From IMG/VR virus record IMGVR_UViG_3300005915_000035, positions 1-45,717 of that record: DNA of 45,717 nucleotides; one strand, 5' to 3'. Each line of letters begins with the position of its first letter. Within the stretch, counting starts at the first letter, position 1. Both the position numbers and the translations under genes were made by a program. The notes under the pieces were generated by a model that was not told the origin of the DNA, made no database searches, and saw only the letters and a list, made by a program, of their open reading frames with translations. Positions 24,768 through 32,951 of this stretch are shown in pieces. The stretch comes from a virus.

Positions 24768-25857
24768 TATTCTAGCCAAAAGACAGACAGTAGGGATAAT
24801 AGAAGAAACAGCAACAGCAGCGTGGTCTACACCCGCAACTGCTTCAACACAATTTAAGCGACAAGGTTATGACGTTGGTGTCGCTTTGCCAGATTTCGGT
24901 AAGACTGAAGATAATTTTGAGCTTACTGGTTCATTCAGTGAAATGGCTGAACAAGGACGTAGAGTTAATGATTCGATTTCTGGATTAAAGAGAATACCTT
25001 TTAGTGGTTTCTTAACTGAAAAGAATGCTGCGGATCATCTTAAAGCTGCCTTTTGGGATTTATATGGTACAGAGGGAGCAACTACACCTTATTCTAAAGT
25101 GTTTGATTGTGGTGATAGTCAGTATGCTTTTGAAAGTGGTGATGGAGTAACTTTCTCAGTAGCAACAGATTCTAATCATAGTAATACACCTAGTGAGATA
25201 AATGACGGTGAATTATTAGAGAATGCAGTAATTGACAGCCTAACAGTCGAGTGGGATCAATTAGGTACTGGACAAAACAAATATGTGAAAATGAACGGTG
25301 TTTGGGTAGGACGTGAACTCAACACAGAGCAAGACTTTTCATCTGTGTGGTTAAATGAAGATGGAACGACTTATTCTAACTCTTATGAGCCCAGTTATTA
25401 TAATATTGGTAGTGCTTCTACTAATTGGTTCACATTAGCATCTACTCAACTAACAGTTGGTGGTGATAATATGGGTGGTTGTTATCGTAAATTTGCAATG
25501 ACATTAAATAACAACATTACAAGTGATTGTGTGACTACTGGTGGAAAACCTAACAACTATAAAAGAACAAGAGACTTAAGTTTTACAGTTGATATACCTT
25601 ACAACTCATCAACTTATAAGGCAGTCAAAGGTTATAAAGACGGTGATGTAGTAGTGTTGACAGCATTTAATAACGGAACTTCTTGGTCAAATGATGGTGG
25701 ATTAGAATTTGGTCACGCAATAAATTATTTAACAGCTTCACCTAAAATAATTGAAGGTGATTACTTCGCAATTAGATTCGAATTTATGGCATACAGACCG
25801 AATGCTGGTTTTATCGGTATAGTTGGAATGTCAGACTCTATTGATAAGGGGTGGTAA
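24757..25857 (+). CDS. Major tail tube protein
   Basis: 366 residues. Placed after the neck genes and directly before the tail chaperones and tape measure, a position held by the tail tube protein in siphoviruses. It opens ILAKRQTVGIIEETATAAWSTP, like tube proteins that begin by describing a reference group, and is beta-rich throughout, with NDSISGLKRIPFSGFLTEKN. It is longer than many tube proteins (about 150-250 residues), so an extra domain on the tube surface is likely in its second half. Confidence 0.72.
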   Translation: MATDILAKRQTVGIIEETATAAWSTPATASTQFKRQGYDVGVALPDFGKTEDNFELTGSFSEMAEQGRRVNDSISGLKRIPFSGFLTEKNAADHLKAAFWDLYGTEGATTPYSKVFDCGDSQYAFESGDGVTFSVATDSNHSNTPSEINDGELLENAVIDSLTVEWDQLGTGQNKYVKMNGVWVGRELNTEQDFSSVWLNEDGTTYSNSYEPSYYNIGSASTNWFTLASTQLTVGGDNMGGCYRKFAMTLNNNITSDCVTTGGKPNNYKRTRDLSFTVDIPYNSSTYKAVKGYKDGDVVVLTAFNNGTSWSNDGGLEFGHAINYLTASPKIIEGDYFAIRFEFMAYRPNAGFIGIVGMSDSIDKGW

Positions 25858-26198
25858 TGAAATTAACGAGAAACCCATTTAAGCCATATTGGAAAACGGT
25901 AGGCGAGTTAAAGTTCTTAATAACACAACCAAATGAAGATCAAGAGATGAGGTTGCAAGAAATACAGATAGATAGCTCTATTGACACAGCCGTAAAGAAC
26001 TTAAAATATGCAAGACTATATATGAAGTTTGTTATAAAGGGATGGGAAGGTATAGACGAGGAATGTGTTATCGTGGACAACGAGTTAGAGGATAGTTTAT
26101 GGAAAATCTTCGTTTTAGACGTAGCCAAACTAACAACTTTGTGGAGTATTATTTATAAAGACTTAAAATTCACCGAGAATGATAAAAAAAAGTCTTAA
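25857..26198 (+). CDS. Tail assembly chaperone, frame 0 (gpG-like)
   Basis: 113 residues from ATG 25857, sharing one base with the tube stop. It is a small alpha/beta acidic protein ending in ENDKKKS. Just before its TAA stop the mRNA has a slippery run that would let a share of ribosomes move into the -1 frame and make a longer product with the next ORF. This is the classic arrangement of siphovirus tail chaperones, which bind the tape measure protein during tail assembly. The two products would be 113 and about 241 residues. Confidence 0.78.
   Translation: MKLTRNPFKPYWKTVGELKFLITQPNEDQEMRLQEIQIDSSIDTAVKNLKYARLYMKFVIKGWEGIDEECVIVDNELEDSLWKIFVLDVAKLTTLWSIIYKDLKFTENDKKKS
26186..26192 (+). promoter_or_regulatory. 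Programmed -1 ribosomal frameshift site, A AAA AAG
   Basis: In frame 0 the heptamer reads A AAA AAG and lies 3 bases before the frame-0 TAA stop. The -1 frame is open from here (AAA AAA GTC) through 26581. A small hairpin around 26206-26220 (TCAGT-TAATG-ACTGA) lies about 13 bases downstream and could stimulate slippage. The heptamer is the same as that of the bacterial dnaX frameshift. Confidence 0.8.
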
Positions 26199-26212
26199 TT
26201 GCTGGTCAGTTA

Positions 26213-26581
26213 ATGACTGATGGTAAGCTTTCTGGCAAGAGAGAAAAGTTCCCAATTATAATAAATAGATTTGAGGGTAGAGGTCATAGAAAGATTGGGA
26301 TAGAAACATTAGACAAACTTATTGACTTATATACAGAAGTTGCAGAAAGCAGAGATTCATTTATTGAGATTGACGGTAAAACGAAACGTAAAAAGACATG
26401 GCAAATATTAGAAGAATTAGGAATTAGTGGTTTGCAGATTATTGACCATAGAACTGAAGTGATAGTAAAAGAATATTTATACCGTAAAAGTGAGGCTGTG
26501 CCACCAGTCGATTATAATTGTTCAATGTGGAAAGATAGCGTAACTATTCTAGATAGTATTTTAACAACAAGGATATTTTAA
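26213..26581 (+). CDS. Tail assembly chaperone, -1 frame extension (gpT-like)
   Basis: This frame is open from about 26186. The first ATG is at 26213, but no good ribosome binding site precedes it, so the part is probably made only as an extension of the upstream gene by -1 frameshifting, as a fusion of about 241 residues. The segment has helices and a beta hairpin, ending in a SMWKDSVTILDSI tail. In known systems the extension binds tube protein while the shared part binds the tape measure. Confidence 0.75.
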   Translation: MTDGKLSGKREKFPIIINRFEGRGHRKIGIETLDKLIDLYTEVAESRDSFIEIDGKTKRKKTWQILEELGISGLQIIDHRTEVIVKEYLYRKSEAVPPVDYNCSMWKDSVTILDSILTTRIF

Positions 26582-27963
26582 TGCCAACTAAAGATATATT
26601 GATGAAGGTTAAGGCTGATACTAAGCAAGCCGAAAGTGGTTTCAAAAGGTTGGGTGCTAGTGTATTAAGACTAGGTGCTGGGCTTGGATTAGCTTTTGGC
26701 GTGACAAAGTTAATACAATTCGGGAAAGAGTCTGTAAAATTAGCTGGCATCCAAGAGACGGCAGAGAAAAAACTACAAATTGCCTATGGCAAATCTACCG
26801 AGGGGCTAAAAAAATATGCGGCTGAATTACAAAAACAAACTGCATTCGGTGATGAAGCTATAATTGAAGCCCAAGCATTGATCGCTGCATTCACTAAAGA
26901 TGAAGAGGCAATAAAAAAATTAACCGTAGCTACTTTAGATTTAGCAGAAGCGAAGGGAATGACATTAGTCACTGCTGCTGATTTATTGTCTAAAACAATA
27001 GGCTCTTCTACAAACGCATTATCTAGATATGGTATAGAGGTTATCGGCGCTGTTGGTTCAACTGACAGATTAAACTCTTTAGTCGGCAACCTTAATGATA
27101 AATTTGGTGGTCAAGCTGCTGGTGCTTTAGATACTTATGCTGGGAAGATGAAAAATATTTCTAATGAATTGGGTGACATTCAAGAAGAAATAGGGCAAGA
27201 ATTGTTGCCAGTAGTTTTGGATTTAGCAATAGCATTCAAGGATACTGTATTATGGATTAAGGGTGCGGTTAAGTCAATACAAGATTTTAAGGTAGCTTAT
27301 CAAGAATTTGTAGGACTTAAACACCCAAACGAAGGGGCACTCACTGGCGAAAAGAATTTAACGCTAGAAGAGTTTGCTAAACTACTACGGAAACGGCTAC
27401 AAGATGAGGCAAATTCGCTGGAATTAGTAACAACAGAAATAAAGAAACAAAAGAAAGAAATATCTTTTATAGTTCCTTTATTTACTAAATATGTAGACGT
27501 ATTGACAAAGGCAAGTCAACTAGGTGGATCTGGTGCTACAACTGGTATGCCAACAACAAGTAAATCAGCACTCGGGATATTAAGCAGTCCGAAAGTTTTA
27601 CCAGATGTTGAAATTATGCGATCTGAATTTAGAGAGTTTGATGTAATAGCGAATGAAAGTGCAAGAACTTTATTTAATGCGTTCAGTGATGCTTGGACTA
27701 ATATTTTTGGCGAAGCGAACTCATTATTTGAACAACTAGCACAAAATATAGGAATGGGACTAGCTGACTTATTTGCTCAAGATGTTTCAAGCTCAATTTT
27801 TGGTGCTTTGATACCTGGTGGTGGGTTGTTAGACGGTTTATTTGGCTCAACACAGAGTAATAGTTCAACTTTAGTACAAGTAGGTAGCCAACAGATACAA
27901 AGAGCCACAGAGGTCGCTATACCTAACGTACAAGGTCAATTAGAAAAGAGAAGAGTTCTTTAA
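26581..27963 (+). CDS. Tail tape measure protein
   Basis: 460 residues, starting on the last base of the chaperone stop. The N-terminus has LKVKADTKQAESGFKRL-like tape-measure repeats, then a hydrophobic glycine-rich segment (LGAGLGLAFGV) and long helical regions (AEKKLQIAYGKSTEGLKKYAAELQK) typical of tape measures. The C-terminal third has a hydrophobic SIFGALIPGGGLLDGLFG segment that could aid membrane passage of DNA. At about 0.15 nm per residue, a tail length of near 70 nm is expected, rather short for a siphovirus. No lysozyme-like domain is seen. Confidence 0.78.
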   Translation: MPTKDILMKVKADTKQAESGFKRLGASVLRLGAGLGLAFGVTKLIQFGKESVKLAGIQETAEKKLQIAYGKSTEGLKKYAAELQKQTAFGDEAIIEAQALIAAFTKDEEAIKKLTVATLDLAEAKGMTLVTAADLLSKTIGSSTNALSRYGIEVIGAVGSTDRLNSLVGNLNDKFGGQAAGALDTYAGKMKNISNELGDIQEEIGQELLPVVLDLAIAFKDTVLWIKGAVKSIQDFKVAYQEFVGLKHPNEGALTGEKNLTLEEFAKLLRKRLQDEANSLELVTTEIKKQKKEISFIVPLFTKYVDVLTKASQLGGSGATTGMPTTSKSALGILSSPKVLPDVEIMRSEFREFDVIANESARTLFNAFSDAWTNIFGEANSLFEQLAQNIGMGLADLFAQDVSSSIFGALIPGGGLLDGLFGSTQSNSSTLVQVGSQQIQRATEVAIPNVQGQLEKRRVL

Positions 27964-29273
27964 TGCGAACACTTAACATGACAGCTGGATATGATAAAGA
28001 CCTTATTTGGGTATTCAAAATTAACCTAGACTTAGGGACTGTATATCTATCTACTAATGATATTCAGTTGACTAATTTTTATGACGGTAAAGTTTTGAAG
28101 ATAAACCAACATAGCGAAAAATTAACCGATGGTGAACTTTCTTATAGTGGTGGAATGTCTGTTTTAGGGTCAATGAGTCTTTTAATAAGTAATAGCACAG
28201 ATAACACAACTTTTAATAGTTGGTATGATAGTTTTTATCCTAATAATAGTGTTTATATTATAAACCGTGAAACCGAAGTAGGTATAGTTTGGAATACTGC
28301 GACATCTGATACTCAAATTACTTGGCTTTCAGACCAAAATGTAATAGACTACTCTTATACTGGAGATCAAACAGACTTATTGTGCTACGCAAATAATGAA
28401 TTTACTAATGTAAATATTCCACATTACAAAGTGCAAGACACTTATGACGATGGCATATCTTATATAGAAGACGTTTCCACAGATGAACAAGGCTCAGTTA
28501 TTCCTTTAATCTATGGTAGTTTTAATCAATATTTAACAAGACCAGCTCTTTTAGGTAAGTCTATTTTATTTGATAAAGATACTTTAGAATATAAATATGC
28601 TTATCACGAATGCTATTCAGACGAGGCAAGTGGAATATTATTAAAATATATCTCTGGTATAAATAGTTTTATGAGAATGGAAGCCGATGTTTATACTAAA
28701 ACAAATAGTTTTGAAGGATCTTCTATACAATTAAATCCAACAACGAGAGTTTATGGGTCTGATATTAAGGGCACATTATATATGTATGACTTTGTAGTTG
28801 GTTCTGAATCTGAGGTTTTTAGTATTAAAGAATTAGACAACGATATTACAACTGATTATGTAAGTATTCCAGTAGGAGATAAGTTATCCATTACATTAAA
28901 CAGTAGTGTTTCAACTTCCGATACTGGGCTTTTAGATCCATTAACAGCTAATGCAGCAATATTTGGCTCAACTTTAGCTTGTGGAACGGGTACAAGTAGT
29001 GTAGATATAAGAAGGAACTCAGACAGAGGGTCTACAACAAGTGCTAGTGTAAGTGTAACAACTACACCAACTATAAATCAAAGAGCTTTCGGAACAACAA
29101 TAGATAAGAAACCGAACCAAGAATTACCTTGGACATTAGAGGAATTAAGTTCGATCGAATATATAATAGAAAATACTGGCTCAGAAATAGTTAGAGTTTC
29201 AGATGCTTATGTATTAGCAACGGAGATCACTATACAACAGTTCTATGGTAACATTACCATAAGGAGAGGTTAA
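27963..29273 (+). CDS. Distal tail / baseplate protein candidate
   Basis: 436 residues, beta-rich, overlapping the tape measure gene and the next by one base. It has FYDGKVLKINQHSEKLTDGELSYSGG-like N-terminal strands, an SVIPLIYGSFNQYLTRPALL segment and a late beta domain. Position directly after the tape measure is that of the distal tail protein or its neighbour. The detailed family is not recognised. Confidence 0.58.
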   Translation: MRTLNMTAGYDKDLIWVFKINLDLGTVYLSTNDIQLTNFYDGKVLKINQHSEKLTDGELSYSGGMSVLGSMSLLISNSTDNTTFNSWYDSFYPNNSVYIINRETEVGIVWNTATSDTQITWLSDQNVIDYSYTGDQTDLLCYANNEFTNVNIPHYKVQDTYDDGISYIEDVSTDEQGSVIPLIYGSFNQYLTRPALLGKSILFDKDTLEYKYAYHECYSDEASGILLKYISGINSFMRMEADVYTKTNSFEGSSIQLNPTTRVYGSDIKGTLYMYDFVVGSESEVFSIKELDNDITTDYVSIPVGDKLSITLNSSVSTSDTGLLDPLTANAAIFGSTLACGTGTSSVDIRRNSDRGSTTSASVSVTTTPTINQRAFGTTIDKKPNQELPWTLEELSSIEYIIENTGSEIVRVSDAYVLATEITIQQFYGNITIRRG

Positions 29274-30451
29274 TGGGCGATTTTTTATCTGAGAAAAAGA
29301 AAATAGATCAATTACGAAACGCTTATTTAAGATATAACTTTGGTGAAATTAAATATAATGCCGATTCTAAAGTTTATGCAAGCGTTAAAGGAATGCCTTT
29401 TAGACCTTGGATAGACTTAACTGGTAGAACTAACTCTTTTAATGAAGGTGACTTAATTGAAAACATAGTGTATCAAATTGAGTCAGTTATAAGAGATGTA
29501 ATTTTATGTGAATACGATTTAGAGGCTTCTGGATATAGTATAGGTTATATATCATTTAATAGTACACATGGGTTAATCTCTACAGCAGATAACTATTATA
29601 AAGATGCTTATTTAATAAATGTGACAAAGGGTTGGATTAAGAAAGTAGACTCTTATGTTGGGTCAACAAAGAGATGTAATATAAGCACAGTAGATACGGT
29701 TGATATAGGTTATACTGACAAACTTTATATGACTAATATTCAAGGTAATAATTTAATTGATACTGATTATTTCGATGCGTGTGCAACTATTAAAACAAAT
29801 TGGAAGGGTAGAATTAACCTAGATTCACAAATAGAAGCTTATACATTTTTAGACAATATAGCTTTTGAGGCTCAGTGTTCTCTATATAAAGCTTATGGTA
29901 AATATAGAATCATGCCAATCGAAACGGGGACAAGTGACGGTACTTTATCAAGTCCTTTAATAGAAAAAGGTGGGAATCTTTTATGTGATGCAGCCTTATC
30001 AGATGTTGACGATATATTTACAAGTTTTATAGTTAATTATAATTATCTACCTCAAGAAAATAAGTATTCTAAGACTTTGACTTGTAATAAAAATGAAACA
30101 AATAGTACCTCTTTAACTTCTTATAAAACTTACTGCGAAAACGCTGAAGTAAATTATAGAGTTTCAAGAGAATTAGAAATAGACTTAAATTTTATACATG
30201 ATGAAACAACGGCTTTAGCATTTATTCAAAGGATAATAAAAGAAAAGACTTTCCAAAGATTAGTAGTTGGATATATTGGTGATGTTAAAGACCATATAAA
30301 ATATGAAAAAGGTGACTTAGTTAAAATAAACGTACCTACAAGAATGCCAACAAGCAAGAATAATTCAGCACAATTTTTAATCACAAAACAAGACATTTCG
30401 TTTAAGGAAGGTTTGGGCGAAGTCACATTTAAGTTAGTGGAGATGATATGA
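29273..30451 (+). CDS. Tail hub / baseplate protein candidate
   Basis: 392 residues of mixed alpha/beta, with RAYIxFNNYGE-like N-terminal elements and a C-terminal part (YEKGDLVKINVPTR, then FKEGLGEVTFKLVEM) of the kind that ends tail-associated hub proteins. It has several cysteines (LCEYDL, RCNIS, ACATI). Its position next to the distal tail protein fits the hub that closes the tail tube and holds fibres. Confidence 0.55.
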   Translation: MGDFLSEKKKIDQLRNAYLRYNFGEIKYNADSKVYASVKGMPFRPWIDLTGRTNSFNEGDLIENIVYQIESVIRDVILCEYDLEASGYSIGYISFNSTHGLISTADNYYKDAYLINVTKGWIKKVDSYVGSTKRCNISTVDTVDIGYTDKLYMTNIQGNNLIDTDYFDACATIKTNWKGRINLDSQIEAYTFLDNIAFEAQCSLYKAYGKYRIMPIETGTSDGTLSSPLIEKGGNLLCDAALSDVDDIFTSFIVNYNYLPQENKYSKTLTCNKNETNSTSLTSYKTYCENAEVNYRVSRELEIDLNFIHDETTALAFIQRIIKEKTFQRLVVGYIGDVKDHIKYEKGDLVKINVPTRMPTSKNNSAQFLITKQDISFKEGLGEVTFKLVEMI

Positions 30452-30936
30452 GTTTGACTAAAAATCTATACCTTGTTAAAGGAGAATCAAAAAACTTTCC
30501 TTTACAAGCTTTTAACAATGCGGGTGGTGTTATAGATTTATCATCTGCTTTAATTACAATGACGGTGAAAGAGTCTACAACATCTACCGACACAGAATTT
30601 CAAAGAAAGAATGCTGCTGCTGGTGGAAGTACAACTGAAATAGAAGCTACTTCAGCAACTGATGGACTTTTCTTAGCTAAACTAACAAGAACCAATACAC
30701 TAAGTTTAGATGTACAAGCTTATTATTATGATGTAACAATAGACACTGGCTCAGATTATATATCTCACACGGGGTCTTTAATAGTACAGCAAAGTGTTAA
30801 TGATGGAAGCACAGTAACAAAAACTTATGGAACAACAGCAGAAAGACCAACTTTAGATACGTCTAATGTTGGGTTTATGTATTTTGATACGACAATAGGT
30901 TCTGCCATATGGTGGGACGGGAGCGCATGGGTATAA
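30448..30936 (+). CDS. Baseplate/fibre-linking protein (BppU-like N-terminus)
   Basis: 162 residues with an ATGA overlap. The first 110 residues are a beta-sandwich of the BppU-N type: YLVKGESKNFPLQAFNNAGGVIDLSSA and then YYYDVTIDTG. The end carries the pattern TTAERPTLDTSNVGFMYFDT, then SAIWWDGSAWV, a common phage module at the base of fibres. It has no signal peptide, so it should be a virion part of the distal tail. It is followed at once by the exported fibre gene. Confidence 0.65.
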   Translation: MSLTKNLYLVKGESKNFPLQAFNNAGGVIDLSSALITMTVKESTTSTDTEFQRKNAAAGGSTTEIEATSATDGLFLAKLTRTNTLSLDVQAYYYDVTIDTGSDYISHTGSLIVQQSVNDGSTVTKTYGTTAERPTLDTSNVGFMYFDTTIGSAIWWDGSAWV

Positions 30937-32951
30937 TGAAGAAACTTATTTTATTATTATTTATTTCAAGTTTAGCATACGGGCAGACATTAACTAAAAA
31001 TGCAAGAGTCGGGGATATAAACGATTCCTTGACAACTTTCACGGTTACGGTTAAAGCCCTAATATCTGATTCCTTGAGTGGTACTACTCTTGGTAATGCT
31101 GATTCTTTAGGTGGTTCGGTTGCATCTGATTATATGTTAAAGGCTGATTCTACTTTATATAATACTAAATATAATCATGATACTTTAGCTACTGACGTGG
31201 CAACCAATGTGACCAATATAGCAACAAATACAAGTGGTGTCTCAGATAATGCGGATTCTGTAACAGCAATAAGAACTAACGTGAATACAAATACTGCGGG
31301 TATTTTATTGAGATCGACTTTAGCAAGTCCTACTTTTACTGGCACAGTTGTTATACCAACTCTAAATGTTACAACAGCTTTCCAATTATCGGGGGTGGCT
31401 TTAACTGCTTCAATGGCTGAATTGAATTATGTAGACGGTGTAACAAGTGCAATCCAAACTCAGATTAACTTAAAAGCCTTGAATGCAAATCCAACATTTA
31501 CGGGTGAAATTGGTATAGGTTCTGTTAATGTTTCTGAAACTGAATTGGGTATTTTAGAGAGTGCGACTTTATCTACAACTGAATTAAACTATGTTGATGG
31601 TGTTACTTCTGCAATTCAAACACAAATAAATTCAATAACTTCTGGTACGACTTCTGCCTTAACAGATGGATATATCTATATAGGTAATGTTTCAAACGAA
31701 CCAGCCATGAAAGCTATTACTGGTGATATTGCAACAACTAGAGAAGGTGTTACTTCTATAAGTTCTGGTGTTATACTAGATGCTGATATAAATGCAAGTG
31801 CTGGAATTACAGCGACTAAATTAGCTGGTGGCGGTGTTAATAATACAGAGTTCGGATATATAGGTACTTTATCATCAAACGCACAAACACAATTAACAGC
31901 AAATGCTGGTGGTATTGCAACTAATTTAAGTAGTATTTCAGACATAGGAGATACCAATACAGCTCAAAGAACTGACATAAATACTAATGTAGCTGGTTTA
32001 GTTTCAACTGTTTCAAGTACCTCAACTAATACAAGCAATATATCTGGACTAACGACTTTAGCTAATGGTAAAATTTATATGGGCAATGGGTCAAATGTCG
32101 CTGCTGAAGTTACACCAAGTGGTGATGTGACAATGACAAATGCTGGTGTTAATTCTATCACTGCGGGGTCTATTATAAATGCAGATATAAACGCTTCAGC
32201 AGCTATTAGTGCCACTAAGTTAATTGATGGTGAAATTACAGACACAGAATTAGGATATATAAATACATTAAGTTCAAACGCTCAGACTCAAATAACAACT
32301 AATATATCAGATATAGATGCCTTAGAGACTTTGGCTAACGCTAAATTTTATCTAGGTAATGGATCTAATGTAGCAACCGAAGTAACTTTAACTGGTGATG
32401 TTACATCTACAAATGCGGGTGTTATGGCTATAGCTTCTGGAGTGATTGTCGATGCTGATGTTAATGCTTCTGCAAATATTACAGCAACTAAATTGGGAAC
32501 TGGTGTTATATCTAATACTGAACTTAATTATCTAAATGGTACTACTAGTGCGATTCAAACTCAGATAGATGGTATAGTAGTCTCAGACACAATTAAAGCT
32601 CGTGGTGGGTCTTATTCATTTATTATTAGTGCCCCTCAATCAAGCGAGGAAATACCTTTAGGACGTAGAAAATACGCCTATACAGTTGATTCTGTGACTG
32701 CGGTTAATATAACATCTAGTACGACTAATGAAGTACCTTTTAATATGGTATTTAATGCAAGCGCTTTATTTGCCTCAGATCAAACAGTAGATACATATTC
32801 ACCATTGGCTATAAATGTTACTACATGGGATTTATATACTTCGTTTTCTGATGCCACAATAACGGCTGGTGAATTTGCTCATATTGAATTAGGTACAATA
32901 ACGGGAACACCTTTATATACTGAATTTACAGTATTTTATACGGAGAATTGA
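30936..32951 (+). CDS. Exported repeat-containing fibre-like protein
   Basis: 671 residues from ATG 30936, which shares one base with the previous stop; in-frame ATGs at 30909 and 30927 would add residues in front of the signal. The start (MKKLILLLFISSLAYGQ) is a Sec signal peptide. The body has modules YxGNxSN-GD-DADINASA-ATKL-TELxY in three copies (31667-32575) and three copies of ELNY..GxTSAIQTQI, with many N, T, S and A residues, as in trimeric fibres. The last 110 residues form a beta domain. It looks like a tail fibre, yet the signal would send it out of the cytoplasm where tails assemble. Confidence 0.7.
   Translation: MKKLILLLFISSLAYGQTLTKNARVGDINDSLTTFTVTVKALISDSLSGTTLGNADSLGGSVASDYMLKADSTLYNTKYNHDTLATDVATNVTNIATNTSGVSDNADSVTAIRTNVNTNTAGILLRSTLASPTFTGTVVIPTLNVTTAFQLSGVALTASMAELNYVDGVTSAIQTQINLKALNANPTFTGEIGIGSVNVSETELGILESATLSTTELNYVDGVTSAIQTQINSITSGTTSALTDGYIYIGNVSNEPAMKAITGDIATTREGVTSISSGVILDADINASAGITATKLAGGGVNNTEFGYIGTLSSNAQTQLTANAGGIATNLSSISDIGDTNTAQRTDINTNVAGLVSTVSSTSTNTSNISGLTTLANGKIYMGNGSNVAAEVTPSGDVTMTNAGVNSITAGSIINADINASAAISATKLIDGEITDTELGYINTLSSNAQTQITTNISDIDALETLANAKFYLGNGSNVATEVTLTGDVTSTNAGVMAIASGVIVDADVNASANITATKLGTGVISNTELNYLNGTTSAIQTQIDGIVVSDTIKARGGSYSFIISAPQSSEEIPLGRRKYAYTVDSVTAVNITSSTTNEVPFNMVFNASALFASDQTVDTYSPLAINVTTWDLYTSFSDATITAGEFAHIELGTITGTPLYTEFTVFYTEN
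31667..32575 (+). repeat. Three internal repeats of the fibre-like protein
   Basis: Repeat units begin near 31667, 32068 and 32341. Each reads YxGNxSN, then GD, then a block with the pattern D-A/N-DINASA-I-ATKL, then TELGY or TELNY followed by about 10 residues ending with QTQ. The protein is similar but codons differ, so the duplications are old and held by selection. Confidence 0.75.

Noticed and set aside
31667-32575. CRISPR array
   Set aside because: The repeats are within a reading frame, degenerate at DNA level, and are protein repeats of a fibre.
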